A stretch of DNA of 64,000 bases from Modestobacter sp. DSM 44400 (GTDB taxonomy: Bacteria; Actinomycetota; Actinomycetes; Mycobacteriales; Geodermatophilaceae). This document shows, piece by piece, positions 45,406-53,951 of this stretch. The notes under the pieces are model-generated. The model worked only from the letters and a program-made list of their open reading frames with translations. It searched no databases and had not been told where the DNA came from. The position numbers and the translations under genes were made by a program. Location: contig NZ_FNOZ01000001.1 in NCBI RefSeq assembly GCF_900107175.1, positions 186,001 to 250,000 of the forward strand, given 5' to 3'. The stretch's first letter is position 1. Each line of letters starts with the position of its first letter.

Positions 45406-45750
45406 GCGGGGAAGATCTCCGATACAGATCGGCGCGCGTCCCGTGGTGATGCTGGTCGCCGGGTGCCCGGCGCCCTCACTGGTGATCGGCGGCGTCTGCA
45501 GTGACGCGTGATCTGCACGGATGCGCATGTACCCGGACAGGACCGCCCGGGAGGACGGCCGGCACTCGCCGGCACGATCAGGTTAGCAGCGCCGGGCCCC
45601 GATTGATTCCCGAGCCTGGGTGACCTGGCCCGCTCCGCGCTCGTCGGCCACCTCCCGGGGCCCGCCCCGAGCCTGCGAGGGGTGGGAGGAGTGGCTCCCT
45701 GCAGGGCCCCACCGCGAGCCTGCGAGCGGCGGGGGGCAGGGGGTCCTTGA
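45406..45750. other. 345-nt region: helicase leader and mgtC 3' repeat
   Basis: No gene is recognised. The right part (45640-45750) is a stop-associated repeat belonging to mgtC. The left part is the helicase upstream region: the minus-strand hexamer TAACCT (45585-45580) is a plausible -10, giving a leader of about 165 nt. The leader contains a GCCGGC-GAGT-GCCGGC hairpin and GGAG 11 nt before the ATG. Confidence 0.5.
45580..45585 (-). promoter_or_regulatory. Candidate -10 for the DEAD-box helicase gene
   Basis: TAACCT on the minus strand, about 175 nt before ATG 45405. It implies a long structured 5' leader. No convincing -35 was found. Confidence 0.35.
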
Positions 45751-45753
45751 TCA
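45640..45753 (-). repeat. Stop-associated repeat, copy 4 (after mgtC)
   Basis: On the minus strand it starts at the mgtC stop as TGATCAAGGACCCCC and continues with a CCGCTCGCAGGCTCGCGG hairpin closed by CTGCC/GCAGG. A second half-unit with CGCAGGCTCGGGG follows. Confidence 0.6.
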
Positions 45754-46494
45754 ATCGGCCTCCTCGTCGACGTCCGCCGCGGTGACCGCCAGCACCCCGT
45801 CGACGTCGGCCAGCCACGCGGCGAGGTCGGTGGCAGCCCCTCGGCCCTCCACGGTCAGCAGCACCGCCACCTGCCGCGGTCCGGTCGCGGCGTCGTCCTG
45901 CCGGCCCCGGTCCTGCTCCGGTGCGGCGGTCGACAGCTGCCGGACGGCGAAGCCCCGGCTGGTGCACACCGACAGCGCCCGGCGCAGCACGCCCTCGCCG
46001 TCCCGGTAGGTGAGCTGTACCTGGTGGATGCCCGGCAGCCGCTGCGACAGCCGGCGGGCCAGCGGGGTGAACAGGAACAAGATGACGAAGTGCCCGGCGG
46101 TGACCAGACCGGCCAGCAGCGGCAGGCCCGCACCGGCGGCCATGCCGACGGCGGCAGTCAGCCAGACGACCGCGGCGGTGGTCAGCCCGCGCACCGCGTC
46201 CCGCCGGACGAAGACCAGGCCACCGCCGATGAAGCCCAGCCCGGACACCACCTGCGCGGCCACCCGGGACGGGTCCTGACTGACGCCCGGGCCGGTCACG
46301 TCCGAGAAGCCGTACTTGCTGATCAGCATGAACAGCGCGGAGGCGAAGCCGACGATGGTCAGCGTGCGCAGCCCCGCGGCCTTCTGGCGGATCTCCCGCT
46401 CCAGGCCGATGAGGGCGGAGAGCGCGAAGGCCAGACCCAACTCGCCAACCTGGACCCAGCCCTGCCCGTAGGCGCCCGAGCCGAGCAGGTCCAT
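45751..46494 (-). CDS. mgtC: MgtC/SapB-family membrane protein
   Basis: A 247-residue protein. Its N-terminal 150 residues are the hydrophobic MgtC domain: GELGLAFALSALIGLEREIRQKAAGLRTL, VVSGLGFIGGGLVF and GLTTAAVVWLTAAVGMAAGAGL. An ACT-like soluble C-terminal domain follows. MgtC proteins are linked to growth at low Mg2+ and to control of ATP synthase or phosphate uptake. The ATG is 5 bp after the add stop on the same strand, so the two may share a transcript. The stop codon opens a repeat element. Confidence 0.9.
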   Translation of the reverse strand: MDLLGSGAYGQGWVQVGELGLAFALSALIGLEREIRQKAAGLRTLTIVGFASALFMLISKYGFSDVTGPGVSQDPSRVAAQVVSGLGFIGGGLVFVRRDAVRGLTTAAVVWLTAAVGMAAGAGLPLLAGLVTAGHFVILFLFTPLARRLSQRLPGIHQVQLTYRDGEGVLRRALSVCTSRGFAVRQLSTAAPEQDRGRQDDAATGPRQVAVLLTVEGRGAATDLAAWLADVDGVLAVTAADVDEEAD

Positions 46495-46499
46495 GGCGG

Positions 46500-47573
46500 T
46501 CAGTCCCGCAGCGCGGCGAAGCCGGGGCGGACGACGTCGGCCAGCAGCCGGGCCCGGACGGCGTCCTCGGCGAACGCGCCGGCCAGGGCCCGCTCGGTGA
46601 CCGTCTGCACGTCGTTCCAGCCCCAGCCGTGGGCAGCGGCGACGGCGGCGAGCTCGCTGGACGCCGACACCCCGCTCATCAGCCGGTTGTCGGTGTTGAC
46701 GGTGACCGCGAAGCCCAGCCGGTGCAGCCGGCCGACCGGGTGCGCGGCCAGTGACGGGTAGGCGCCGGTCTGCACGTTGGACGACGGGGCGACCTCCAGC
46801 GTCACCTGCTCGTCGCGCACCCGTCGGGCGAGGTCGCCCAGCGGACCCTCCGGCGGCACCTCGTCGGCGATCCGGACGCCGTGCCCGAACCGCTCTGCGC
46901 GGGCGCCGTCCAGGGCTGCCCGGATCGACGCGATCCCGGCGGCCTCACCCGCGTGGACCGTGCGGTGCGCCCCGGTCCGGTCCAGCACGGCGATGGCCTC
47001 CGGGATGCGGTCGGGCGGGAAGCCGTCCTCGGGGCCGGCCAGGTCGAAGCCGACCACCCCGGCGTCGCGGTGCCGGACGACGGCCTCGGCCACCTCGACC
47101 CACCGGTCGGCCTGGCGCATGGCGCACAGCAGCGTGCCGACGACGATCGGCCGGCCGGCGGCCGCGGCCTCGGCGCTGCCGGCGGCGAACCCGTCAAGCA
47201 TCGCCTCGATCGCGGTGTCCAGGGGCATGCTCGTGAGCAGCTCCGGGGCCATCCGGACCTCGGCGTAGACCACCCCGTCGGCCGCCAGGTCCAGCGCCGC
47301 CTCCCGGGCGACCCGCTGCACCGCCTCCGGGCGCTGCATCACCGCGACGCTGTGGGCAAAGGTCATCAGGTAACGCTCCAGCGACCCGGAGTCCGCGGCC
47401 TCCCGGAACCAGCGGCCGAGCCCGTCGGGGTCGCTGGTAGGCAGCCCCCGGTAGCCGACCTCGTCGGCCAGCTCGAGGACTGTCTGCGGCCGCAGCCCCC
47501 CGTCCAGGTGGTCGTGCAACAGCACCTTCGGGGCGCGGGCGAGGGTCTCGCGGGTCAACGGTGCGGCGGGCAT
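46500..47573 (-). CDS. add: Adenosine deaminase
   Basis: Add hydrolyses adenosine and deoxyadenosine to inosine and deoxyinosine. The 357-residue TIM-barrel shows the first zinc ligands in VLLHDHLDGGLRP (HxHxD), YAEVRMAPEL, GFDLAGPEDGF, the Zn-His and catalytic Glu in TVHAGEAAG, and RFGHGVRI followed by EVAPSSNVQTGA and VTVNTDNRLMSG (metal Asp). The order add-deoA-cdd is found in mycobacteria, though here an ABC exporter lies between add and deoA. ATG 47573 (MPAAPLTRE) is used; a longer frame upstream is low-complexity. Confidence 0.95.
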   Translation of the reverse strand: MPAAPLTRETLARAPKVLLHDHLDGGLRPQTVLELADEVGYRGLPTSDPDGLGRWFREAADSGSLERYLMTFAHSVAVMQRPEAVQRVAREAALDLAADGVVYAEVRMAPELLTSMPLDTAIEAMLDGFAAGSAEAAAAGRPIVVGTLLCAMRQADRWVEVAEAVVRHRDAGVVGFDLAGPEDGFPPDRIPEAIAVLDRTGAHRTVHAGEAAGIASIRAALDGARAERFGHGVRIADEVPPEGPLGDLARRVRDEQVTLEVAPSSNVQTGAYPSLAAHPVGRLHRLGFAVTVNTDNRLMSGVSASSELAAVAAAHGWGWNDVQTVTERALAGAFAEDAVRARLLADVVRPGFAALRD

Positions 47574-47619
47574 TGAGCCATTACATCGCGACGCTCCCCA
47601 CGGCCGCCCGCCAGGGCGT

Positions 47620-47663
47620 CCGGGTCCGAATCGCGGGGCCGGAGGCTCCCGACCTGGACCCGG
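47620..47663. terminator. Hairpin downstream of the ABC permease gene
   Basis: CCGGGTCC at 47620-47627 pairs with GGACCCGG at 47656-47663 and an inner GGGGCC/GGCTCC stem fits. It lies between the stop of the permease (minus) and the start of add, so it could terminate the exporter operon. There is no T-tract. Confidence 0.4.
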
Positions 47664-47724
47664 GCAACGGCTCAACGCGTCAGGAGGGCGGCCTGGCCGC
47701 GGCGCGGCCCGGAGGGTCGCGATG

Positions 47725-48549
47725 TCATCGGTTCCCTCTGTCCTGCCAGGTGAACGTGCGCACGCAGAGCGCCAGGCCGACGACGCACCAGATGCCGAGC
47801 ACCAGTGCCACCCGGCCGAGCTCCCAGCTGCCGGCCGGCTCGGAGGCGGCCAGGGCGTCGGGCAGGAAGACCGAGCGCAGGCCCTGCGCCATCCACTTGA
47901 GCGGGAAGATCGAGGCGACCGTCTGCAGCCAGGTCGGCACCTGGCTGAACTGGAAGAAGACCCCGGAGATGAACTGCAGGACCAGGGCCACCGGGGTGAC
48001 CGTCGCCGACGCCGAGCGGCCGTTGCGGGCCAGGCTGGAGACCGCGATGCCCAGCAGCGTGGAGGCCGCCGAACCGAGCGCGGCCACCCAGGCGAAGGTG
48101 AGCCAGTCGGTGCCCGAGGGCAGGTCGATGCCGTAGAAGGCCACCCCGATCACCAGCAGGATCGCCACGAGCGCCACCGTGACGACGAAGACCTGCACGA
48201 CCTTGCCGACGAAGTAGGCGCTCTTGGGCATCGGCGTGCCGGCCAGCCCCTTGAGGGTGCCGTCACTGCGCTCGGTGGCGATACCGATCGCCATGTTCTG
48301 CAGGCTGGCGCCCAGGATGCCGGCGGCGATGACCCCGGCCATGAAGTACTGGGTGAAGGAGACGCCGCTGCCCAGGTCGTAGTCGAGGACCGCGCCGAAG
48401 ACCAGCAGCAGGATCACCGGGAACATCAGCGTGAAGACCACGGACTCCCGCTGCCGGAAGAACTCCTTGAGCTCCACCCCCGCCCGGGTGCGGCAGACGG
48501 CGGCGATCGAGGGCAGCGTCCGCCGGGGAGCGTCCACAACGGTCACCAT
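47725..48549 (-). CDS. ABC-2 type transporter permease
   Basis: A 274-residue membrane component of a drug- or lipid-exporting ABC-2 system. It has six hydrophobic segments: VVFTLMFPVILLLVFGAVL, FMAGVIAAGILGASLQNMAIGI, VVQVFVVTVALVAILLVIGVAF, WVAALGSAASTLLGIAVSSLA, TVTPVALVLQFISGVFFQF and ALVLGIWCVVGLALCV. The ERSDGTLKGLAGTPMPKSAYFVGK loop between the second and third is typical of ABC-2 permeases. ATG 48549 is used. The ATPase lies just upstream on the same strand, separated by an 80-nt GAGCGAGC repeat. Substrate unknown. Confidence 0.9.
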   Translation of the reverse strand: MVTVVDAPRRTLPSIAAVCRTRAGVELKEFFRQRESVVFTLMFPVILLLVFGAVLDYDLGSGVSFTQYFMAGVIAAGILGASLQNMAIGIATERSDGTLKGLAGTPMPKSAYFVGKVVQVFVVTVALVAILLVIGVAFYGIDLPSGTDWLTFAWVAALGSAASTLLGIAVSSLARNGRSASATVTPVALVLQFISGVFFQFSQVPTWLQTVASIFPLKWMAQGLRSVFLPDALAASEPAGSWELGRVALVLGIWCVVGLALCVRTFTWQDRGNR

Positions 48550-48552
48550 GAC

Positions 48553-48632
48553 ATGCTCCCTCGCTCCGCTCGGCCGTTCGCTCCGCTCCTCGCTCGCCGG
48601 CGCTCGCCGGCGCTCGCTGCGATGCTCGCTCA
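48553..48632 (-). repeat. GAGCGAGC-type repeat between ABC ATPase and permease
   Basis: From the ATPase stop it reads TGAGCGAGCATCGCAGCG on the minus strand and goes on with GAGCGCCGGC units and GAGCGGAGCG units to the permease start. It fills the whole gap and resembles the segments at 4097 and 52763. Confidence 0.55.
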
Positions 48633-49535
48633 CTCCCGTGACTCGCCGATCATCCGCAGGTACACGTCTTCCAGGGTCGGGCGGGCGACCGCCAGGTCGG
48701 GCACCTCGCCGGGGAACCGGCCGGCCAGCTCCCGGACGAACGCCGTCGGGGTGGCCGTCTCCGCCGTCCGGCGGACGCCGTCCTCGGTCCACTGGACGAC
48801 GGCCGGCGCTTGGCCGCGGCCACCGAGCTCTGCCGGGACGGCGACCTCCACCAGTCGGCCGCGGGCGATGACGCCGACCCGGTCGGCCAGCTCCTCGGCC
48901 TCGTCGAGGTAGTGGGTGGTCAGCAGCATCGTCGTTCCGAGGTCACGCAGGGAGCGGATCAGCGACCAGAACTGGCGGCGCGCCTCGGGGTCGAAGCCGG
49001 TGGTCGGCTCGTCGAGGAACAGCAGCCGGGGGCGGCCGACGATGCCCAGCGCCACGTCGAGGCGGCGGCGCTGGCCACCGGACAGCGTCCGGCCGCGGGA
49101 CCCGGCCTTCTCGGTCAGCCCGACCAGTTCGAGGACCTCGGCGGGGTCCCGGGGGTCGGGGAAATAGGCGGCCTGGGCGCGCAGCAGCTCCAGGCAGGTC
49201 AGCTGGCTGTCGCCGGCGCCGGACTGCAGCACGATGCCCAGGTCGGCCTTCCACTGCCGGCCGCCGGTGGCCGGGTCGACGCCCAGCACCCGGACGTCCC
49301 CGCCGTCCCGGTCGCGGTAACCCTCCAGGACCTCCACGGTGGTGGTCTTGCCCGCGCCGTTGGGGCCCAGCAGGGCGAAGATCTCGCCGCGGCGGATGTC
49401 CAGGTCGAGGCCGGCGACGGCGGTGCTCTCGCCGTAGCGCTTCACCAGCCCGCGGATCGAGATCGCGGCGTCGGGATCCAGCGGGGTCGCGGGTCGCACG
49501 TCTCCGGGCGCGGTCGCGGCGGGCGTTCGGGTCAC
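48630..49535 (-). CDS. ABC transporter ATP-binding protein (DrrA/CcmA type)
   Basis: A 301-residue ATPase of the drug-export subfamily. It has Walker A ALLGPNGAGKTTTVEVLEG, a Q-loop in DLGIVLQSGAG, signature GRTLSGGQRRRLDVALGI, Walker B PRLLFLDEPTTGFDPEARR and the switch His in MLLTTHYLDEAEELADRVGVIARG. The C-terminus has the extra domain typical of DrrA. GTG 49535 is preferred over the longer frame; CACTAT ends 6 nt before it, a candidate leaderless -10. It works with the permease at 47725-48549. Confidence 0.92.
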   Translation of the reverse strand: MTRTPAATAPGDVRPATPLDPDAAISIRGLVKRYGESTAVAGLDLDIRRGEIFALLGPNGAGKTTTVEVLEGYRDRDGGDVRVLGVDPATGGRQWKADLGIVLQSGAGDSQLTCLELLRAQAAYFPDPRDPAEVLELVGLTEKAGSRGRTLSGGQRRRLDVALGIVGRPRLLFLDEPTTGFDPEARRQFWSLIRSLRDLGTTMLLTTHYLDEAEELADRVGVIARGRLVEVAVPAELGGRGQAPAVVQWTEDGVRRTAETATPTAFVRELAGRFPGEVPDLAVARPTLEDVYLRMIGESRE

Positions 49536-49541
49536 GGACGG

Positions 49542-49547
49542 ATAGTG
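49542..49547 (-). promoter_or_regulatory. Candidate -10 for the ABC exporter operon
   Basis: CACTAT on the minus strand ends 6 nt before the GTG at 49535. The first base does not match TAnnnT. Confidence 0.35.
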
Positions 49548-49592
49548 TGCTCCATGACCCTGTGACGAGGTGCGAGTGGAGTGCCACGGCGC

Positions 49593-49705
49593 CAGATGGC
49601 CCCCTCCAGGGCGTGCCCGAAGCCCCGATGGCCCCTCCAGGGCGTCCCCGAGCCTGCGAGGGGATCCAGAAGGGCGGCCTTCCTCCAGGAAGGGGTCCTT
49701 CCTCA
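49593..49705 (-). repeat. Stop-associated repeat, copy 5 (after deoA)
   Basis: On the minus strand it begins TGAGGAAGGACCCC at the deoA stop. It contains a pair of near-identical direct repeats (49595-49620 and 49627-49651, core CCTCCAGGGCGT), so this copy appears to have expanded. Confidence 0.6.
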
Positions 49706-50986
49706 GCCGGTGATGCGGTCCAGCACCAGCGGCAGCGGCGTGTCGCCGGTGTCCACGCCGATCGCCCCCTCCAGCGCCTCCAGGGCGCGCGGGATGCGGC
49801 CGGCGTCGTCGGTCTGCAACTCCAGCAGCGGCTGACCGGCGGTGACCTGCTCCCCCACTCCGGCGGTCCACACCACCCCGGCCGCGGCCGACACCGGGTC
49901 CTCCTTGCGCGCCCGCCCCGCGCCCAGCCGCCAGGCAGCCACGCCCAGGGCGTAGGCGTCCAGGCGGGTAAGGGTGCCGCTGGCCGGGGCGGTGACCACG
50001 TGCCGCTCGGCCGGCTGCGGGAGCGCGGCGTCGGGGTCGCCGCCCTGCGCCGCGATCATGCGCCGCCAGACGTCCATGGCGCGGCCGTCGGCGAGCGCGT
50101 CGGCCGGGTCGACGTCCTCGCGCCCGGCGCCGGCGAGCATCTCCCGGGCCAGCGCGAGGGTCAGCTCCACCACGTCGGCGGGCCCCCCGCCGGCGAGCAC
50201 CTCGACGGACTCGGCGACCTCGACGGCGTTGCCCGCGGCCCGGCCCAGCGGGCGGTCCATGGCGGTGACCAGGGCGACGGTGCGGACGCCGGCCGCCCGG
50301 CCGAGACCGACCATGGTGCGGGCCAGGGTGCGGGCGTCGTCCGGGTCGCGCATGAACGCCCCCGACCCGGTCTTGACGTCCAGCACCAGGGCGTCGGCGC
50401 CCTCGGCGATCTTCTTGCTCATGATCGAGCTGGCGATCAGCGGGATCGACTCGACGGTGCCGGTGACGTCGCGCAGCGCGTAGAGCGCCTTGTCCGCCGG
50501 GGCCAGATCGTTGCCGGCCGCGCAGATGACCGCGCCGACATCCCGCAGCTGCGCCAGGTACTCGGCGTCGGACACGTCGGCCAGCCAGCCGGGGACCGAC
50601 TCCAGCTTGTCCAGCGTGCCGCCGGTGTGGCCCAGCCCCCGGCCGGACAGCTGCGGGACCGCGACGCCGCAGGCGGCGACCAGCGGCGCGAGCGGCAGCG
50701 TGATCTTGTCGCCGACACCGCCGGTAGAGTGCTTGTCGGCGGTCGGCCGGCCCAGCGCCGAGAGGTCCTTACGGACGCCGGAGTCGATCATCGCCTGGGT
50801 CCAGACGGCCAGCTCGTCGTCGTCCATGCCGCGGAAGAAGACCGCCATGAGCAGCGCGCTCATCTGCTCGTCGGGCACCACCCGGTCGGTGTATGCGCCG
50901 ATCACCCAGCGGATCTGGTCGGCGGTCAGCCGGGCGCCGTCCCGCTTGGCCCGGATGACGTCGATCGCGTCGAACCGGCTGCTCAT
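49703..50986 (-). CDS. deoA: Thymidine phosphorylase
   Basis: DeoA splits thymidine or deoxyuridine with phosphate. The 427-residue sequence has the helical N-terminus FDAIDVIRAKRDGARLT, the family signature SGRGLGHTGGTLDKLESVPG, the phosphate site in PTADKHSTGGVGDK, the base site ALRDVTGTVESIPLIASSIMSKKIA, and LVLDVKTGSGAFM. The C-terminal domain is complete. ATG 50986 overlaps the cdd stop by 4 bp. It is the last gene of the nucleoside uptake run, and its product deoxyribose-1-phosphate can feed DeoC after mutation to the 5-phosphate. Confidence 0.96.
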   Translation of the reverse strand: MSSRFDAIDVIRAKRDGARLTADQIRWVIGAYTDRVVPDEQMSALLMAVFFRGMDDDELAVWTQAMIDSGVRKDLSALGRPTADKHSTGGVGDKITLPLAPLVAACGVAVPQLSGRGLGHTGGTLDKLESVPGWLADVSDAEYLAQLRDVGAVICAAGNDLAPADKALYALRDVTGTVESIPLIASSIMSKKIAEGADALVLDVKTGSGAFMRDPDDARTLARTMVGLGRAAGVRTVALVTAMDRPLGRAAGNAVEVAESVEVLAGGGPADVVELTLALAREMLAGAGREDVDPADALADGRAMDVWRRMIAAQGGDPDAALPQPAERHVVTAPASGTLTRLDAYALGVAAWRLGAGRARKEDPVSAAAGVVWTAGVGEQVTAGQPLLELQTDDAGRIPRALEALEGAIGVDTGDTPLPLVLDRITG

Positions 50987-51399
50987 GAGCGGGCCGCCGC
51001 GGCGACCAGGTCGTCGGGGCCGAAGGCATCGGGCAGCACCTCGCGCATCGGCACGATGCCCAGCGACACGGTCTCGATCAGCATCTCCGCGCCGCCGTGC
51101 TCCCAGAGCAGCTGCCGGCACCGTCCGCAGGGCATCAGCGGCTGGCCGTCACTGCCGACGCAGGCGACCGCGACCAGCCGGCCCCCGCCGCTGCGCACCA
51201 GGTCGCTGACCATGCCGCACTCGGCGCACAGAGCCAGCCCGTAGGAGGCGTTCTCCACGTTGCAGCCGGTGACGACCCGGCCGTCGTCCACGAGCCCGGC
51301 CACGCCCACCGGGAAATGCGAGTACGGCGCATAGGCGTGCGTCATCGCTTTCCGAGCGGCCGCCCGCAGGGCGTCCCAGTCCAGGTCGGGAACCGGCAT
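50983..51399 (-). CDS. cdd: Cytidine deaminase
   Basis: Cdd converts cytidine and deoxycytidine to uridine and deoxyuridine. At 138 residues it is the short tetrameric class. Zinc ligands and catalytic Glu are in CNVENASYGLALCAE and PCGRCRQLLWE; the substrate loop SHFPVGVAGL precedes them. ATG 51399 lies 1 bp from the upstream permease stop. Its product, deoxyuridine, is a substrate of the next gene deoA. Confidence 0.96.
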   Translation of the reverse strand: MPVPDLDWDALRAAARKAMTHAYAPYSHFPVGVAGLVDDGRVVTGCNVENASYGLALCAECGMVSDLVRSGGGRLVAVACVGSDGQPLMPCGRCRQLLWEHGGAEMLIETVSLGIVPMREVLPDAFGPDDLVAAAARS

Positions 51400-51400
51400 C

Positions 51401-52681
51401 TCAGTGCTCTCCTCGTCGGTACACGAGCCCGTCGGCCTTCGGCATCCGCAACCGCTGGGAGGCCAGCGACAGCACCAGCAGCGTGGTGATGTGCGGGGTG
51501 AAGGACACGATGCCGTCGGGCAGTTCGTCGATGGTCAGGAAGCCGGCCAGCGCCGCCGCGGCGAACACCGCGGCCAGCACGGCCTGCAGCTGCTTGCCCT
51601 GCAGGCCCTGGACGACCGATACCGCCGCCAGCAGCAACGCCACCAGCAGCAACAGCGCGACGACCGCGGTCTGGCTGCGCAGCTGCAGGGCGTCGGCGTA
51701 GCCGAACAGGCCGGCGCCCGCGGCCAGCCCGCCGGGCCGCCAGTTGCCGAAGATCAGCGCCGCCAGGCCGATGAAGCCGCGGCCGTTGGTCTGGCCCTCG
51801 CGGTAGATGTTGGCGATGAAGACCAGGAAGACCCCGCCCAGGCCGGCCAGGGCGCCGGAGACGACCACGGCGATGTATTTGAGCCGGTAGACCGGGACGC
51901 CGAGGGAGTCCGCCGCCGCCGGGTTCTCCCCGCAGGAACGCAGCCGCAGGCCGAACGCCGTCCGCCACAGCACCAGGTAGGACGCCGGGATCAACAACAC
52001 CGCCACGACGGTGAGCACGCCGACGTCGCTGGTCACCCCACGCAGCAGTCCGGCCAGGTCCGACAGTAGGAACCAGTGCTTGGCCTCGAGGTCGCCGAGC
52101 AGGTCCGGGCCGGAGGACAGCACCGGCAGTGAGAAGCTCGGTGGACTGGAGGACACCGGTGGTGACTGCGTCACCCCACCACCGGCCGGGTTGTCGGCGT
52201 ACAGCGTCTCGGACAGGAAGCGCACGGCCCCGCCGGCCAGAATGTTGATCGCCACGCCGGAGACCACGTGATCGACGCCGAAGGTGACCGTGGCGATCGC
52301 GTGCAGCAGGCCGCCGAGGGCGCCCATGACCAGCCCGCCGACCACCGCACCGACCCAGCCCCACTGGTAGCCGGCCCAGCCCGCGCCCCAGGTGCCCAGG
52401 ATCATCATCCCGTCCAGGCCGATGTTCACCACGCCTGCGCGCTCGGAGAACAGGCCACCGAGGGCCGCCAGCGCCAGCGGCACGGCCAGCAGCAGCGCCG
52501 CCGACAGCGTCGAGGACGACGTCAGCGCCTGCTCACCGCTGACCACCCGGACCACCGAGAACAGCACCACCAGGCCCACGAACAGCCAGGTCAGCCGGCG
52601 CGCGCGGCCGCCGCCGGTGAACAACTCGGTGACCGCTCCGCGTCTCGTGCGGGCCGGCGCCGTCTGCGTCGCGGTGCTCAT
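51401..52681 (-). CDS. Nucleoside ABC transporter permease (NupQ/YufQ type)
   Basis: A 426-residue permease of the branched-chain/sugar BPD_transp_2 fold. About ten hydrophobic segments surround the family signature ALGGLFSERAGVVNIGLDGMMILG and the loop GLRLRSCGENPAAADSLGVPVYRLK. The last resembles the cytoplasmic coupling loop of nucleoside permeases. It is larger than usual because of a Pro/Ser-rich extracytoplasmic insert near residue 165-185. With the second permease, the ATPase and BmpA it should form a nucleoside importer. ATG 52681 is the first start clear of the repeat. Confidence 0.9.
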   Translation of the reverse strand: MSTATQTAPARTRRGAVTELFTGGGRARRLTWLFVGLVVLFSVVRVVSGEQALTSSSTLSAALLLAVPLALAALGGLFSERAGVVNIGLDGMMILGTWGAGWAGYQWGWVGAVVGGLVMGALGGLLHAIATVTFGVDHVVSGVAINILAGGAVRFLSETLYADNPAGGGVTQSPPVSSSPPSFSLPVLSSGPDLLGDLEAKHWFLLSDLAGLLRGVTSDVGVLTVVAVLLIPASYLVLWRTAFGLRLRSCGENPAAADSLGVPVYRLKYIAVVVSGALAGLGGVFLVFIANIYREGQTNGRGFIGLAALIFGNWRPGGLAAGAGLFGYADALQLRSQTAVVALLLLVALLLAAVSVVQGLQGKQLQAVLAAVFAAAALAGFLTIDELPDGIVSFTPHITTLLVLSLASQRLRMPKADGLVYRRGEH

Positions 52682-52682
52682 G

Positions 52683-52763
52683 ACTCGACTCCGAACTCGT
52701 TCCGCTCCTCGGTCGCTGACGCTGCCTGCGATGCTCGCTCGCCCGTCGCCTTCGCGGTGCTCA
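52683..52763 (-). repeat. GAGCGAGC-type repeat between the two nucleoside permease genes
   Basis: Minus strand: TGAGCACCGCGAAGGC at the upstream stop, then GGGCGAGCGAGCATCGC and GAGGAGCGGAACGAG. It fills the 79-nt gap and matches the repeat at 48553-48632 in its GCGAGCATCGCAG core. Its start (GAGCACCGCGAAGG) also resembles the beginning of the next gene (ATGAGCACCGCG), a possible duplication. Confidence 0.55.
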
Positions 52764-53951
52764 TGCGGGGGTCCCCCGCCGTTCGTCACTGGGCTCGCCG
52801 GCGCCGATGCCGGCGTGCAGCGCCGGGCCGGTGCCGCCGTCACCGGTCGGAGGCGCGGCCACCACCGAACCGCGCTCGGCCTGCCGGCGGGTCAGCCGGC
52901 GGGCGACCTCATTGGCGATGACGACGGCGAGCACGATCGTGCCCTGGATGATCGTGACCACCGAGGACGGGATCTGGGCGATCTGCAGCGGCACCGCGGC
53001 CCGGTCGAGGAAGGCGAACAGCAGCGCCCCCAGGGCGATGCCGACCGGGGAGTTACGGCCGAGCAACGCCACGGCGATGCCGAGGAACCCCAGCCCCGAG
53101 GTGAACTCGGTGCCGTAGCTGTGGTCGCGGCCCAACAGGTCGGGCAGCCCGATGAGGCCGGCTACTGCTCCGGACAGCAGCATCGTCTTGACCACCATGC
53201 CCCGGGCGTCGACGCCGCTGGCCGAGGCCGCCGACGGGGACAGGCCGCTGGCGCGCAGGTCGAAGCCGAACCGGGTCCGCTTGAGCAGCACCGAGACCAG
53301 CAGGCCGACGACGAGCGCCACGATCAGGAACCCGTAGAGCTGCCGCGGCGGGTTGGCCAGGCCCAGGAGGTCGAAGATCCCGTTCAGCGACGGCATCCAG
53401 CCCGACTCCGGGATGTCCGAGGTGGTGATGATCGACGCGCCGGGCTCACTCCCCCGCAGCGGGCCGGTGAGCAGATAGGACGCCGTCCCCAGGGCGATGA
53501 AGTTGAGCATGATCGAGCTGATGACCTCGCTCACGCCGCGGGTCACCTTGAGCACCGCCACGATGCCGGCCCACAGCGCGCCCACCGCCATGGCGACCAC
53601 GACGATGAGCAGCACGTGCAGCGGCCCCGGCAGGACGACCGCGGCGCCCACGCCGGCAGCCAGCACCGTGGCCATCCGGTACTGGCCCTCGACGCCGATG
53701 TTGAACAGGCCGGCACGGAAGGCGATGGCCACGGCGATTCCGGCCAGGAACAGCGGCACGGCGCGATCGAGCACGACCACCAGGGCGGTGATCTGCTGGG
53801 ATGGGCTGTCACCGAAGTCGACCATCACCCGCAGCGCGTCCAGCGGGTTGACCCCGATGGCCAGCATGACCACCGCGGAGATGATCAGCGCGATGACCAC
53901 CGCGACGACGGGGGCCAGCGCCGACTGCGCGACGCGCCGGGCCACGCTCAT
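52761..53951 (-). CDS. Nucleoside ABC transporter permease (NupP/YufP type)
   Basis: A 396-residue permease. It has an N-terminal helix LAPVVAVVIALIISAVVMLAIGV and then VPLFLAGIAVAIAFRAGLFNIGVEGQYRMATVLAAG, the signature of this group. Further on are GVSEVISSIMLNFIALGTASYLL, a coupling loop LRASGLSPSAASASGVDARGM and GLGFLGIAVALLGRNSPVGIALGALLFAFL. The last 35 residues are a Gly/Pro-rich cytoplasmic tail. ATG 53951 overlaps the ATPase stop by 4 bp. Confidence 0.9.
   Translation of the reverse strand: MSVARRVAQSALAPVVAVVIALIISAVVMLAIGVNPLDALRVMVDFGDSPSQQITALVVVLDRAVPLFLAGIAVAIAFRAGLFNIGVEGQYRMATVLAAGVGAAVVLPGPLHVLLIVVVAMAVGALWAGIVAVLKVTRGVSEVISSIMLNFIALGTASYLLTGPLRGSEPGASIITTSDIPESGWMPSLNGIFDLLGLANPPRQLYGFLIVALVVGLLVSVLLKRTRFGFDLRASGLSPSAASASGVDARGMVVKTMLLSGAVAGLIGLPDLLGRDHSYGTEFTSGLGFLGIAVALLGRNSPVGIALGALLFAFLDRAAVPLQIAQIPSSVVTIIQGTIVLAVVIANEVARRLTRRQAERGSVVAAPPTGDGGTGPALHAGIGAGEPSDERRGTPA

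Noticed and set aside
45406-45528. Longer helicase reading from ATG 45528
   Set aside because: The added 41 residues show no domain and fall in the probable leader; ATG 45405 has GGAG upstream.
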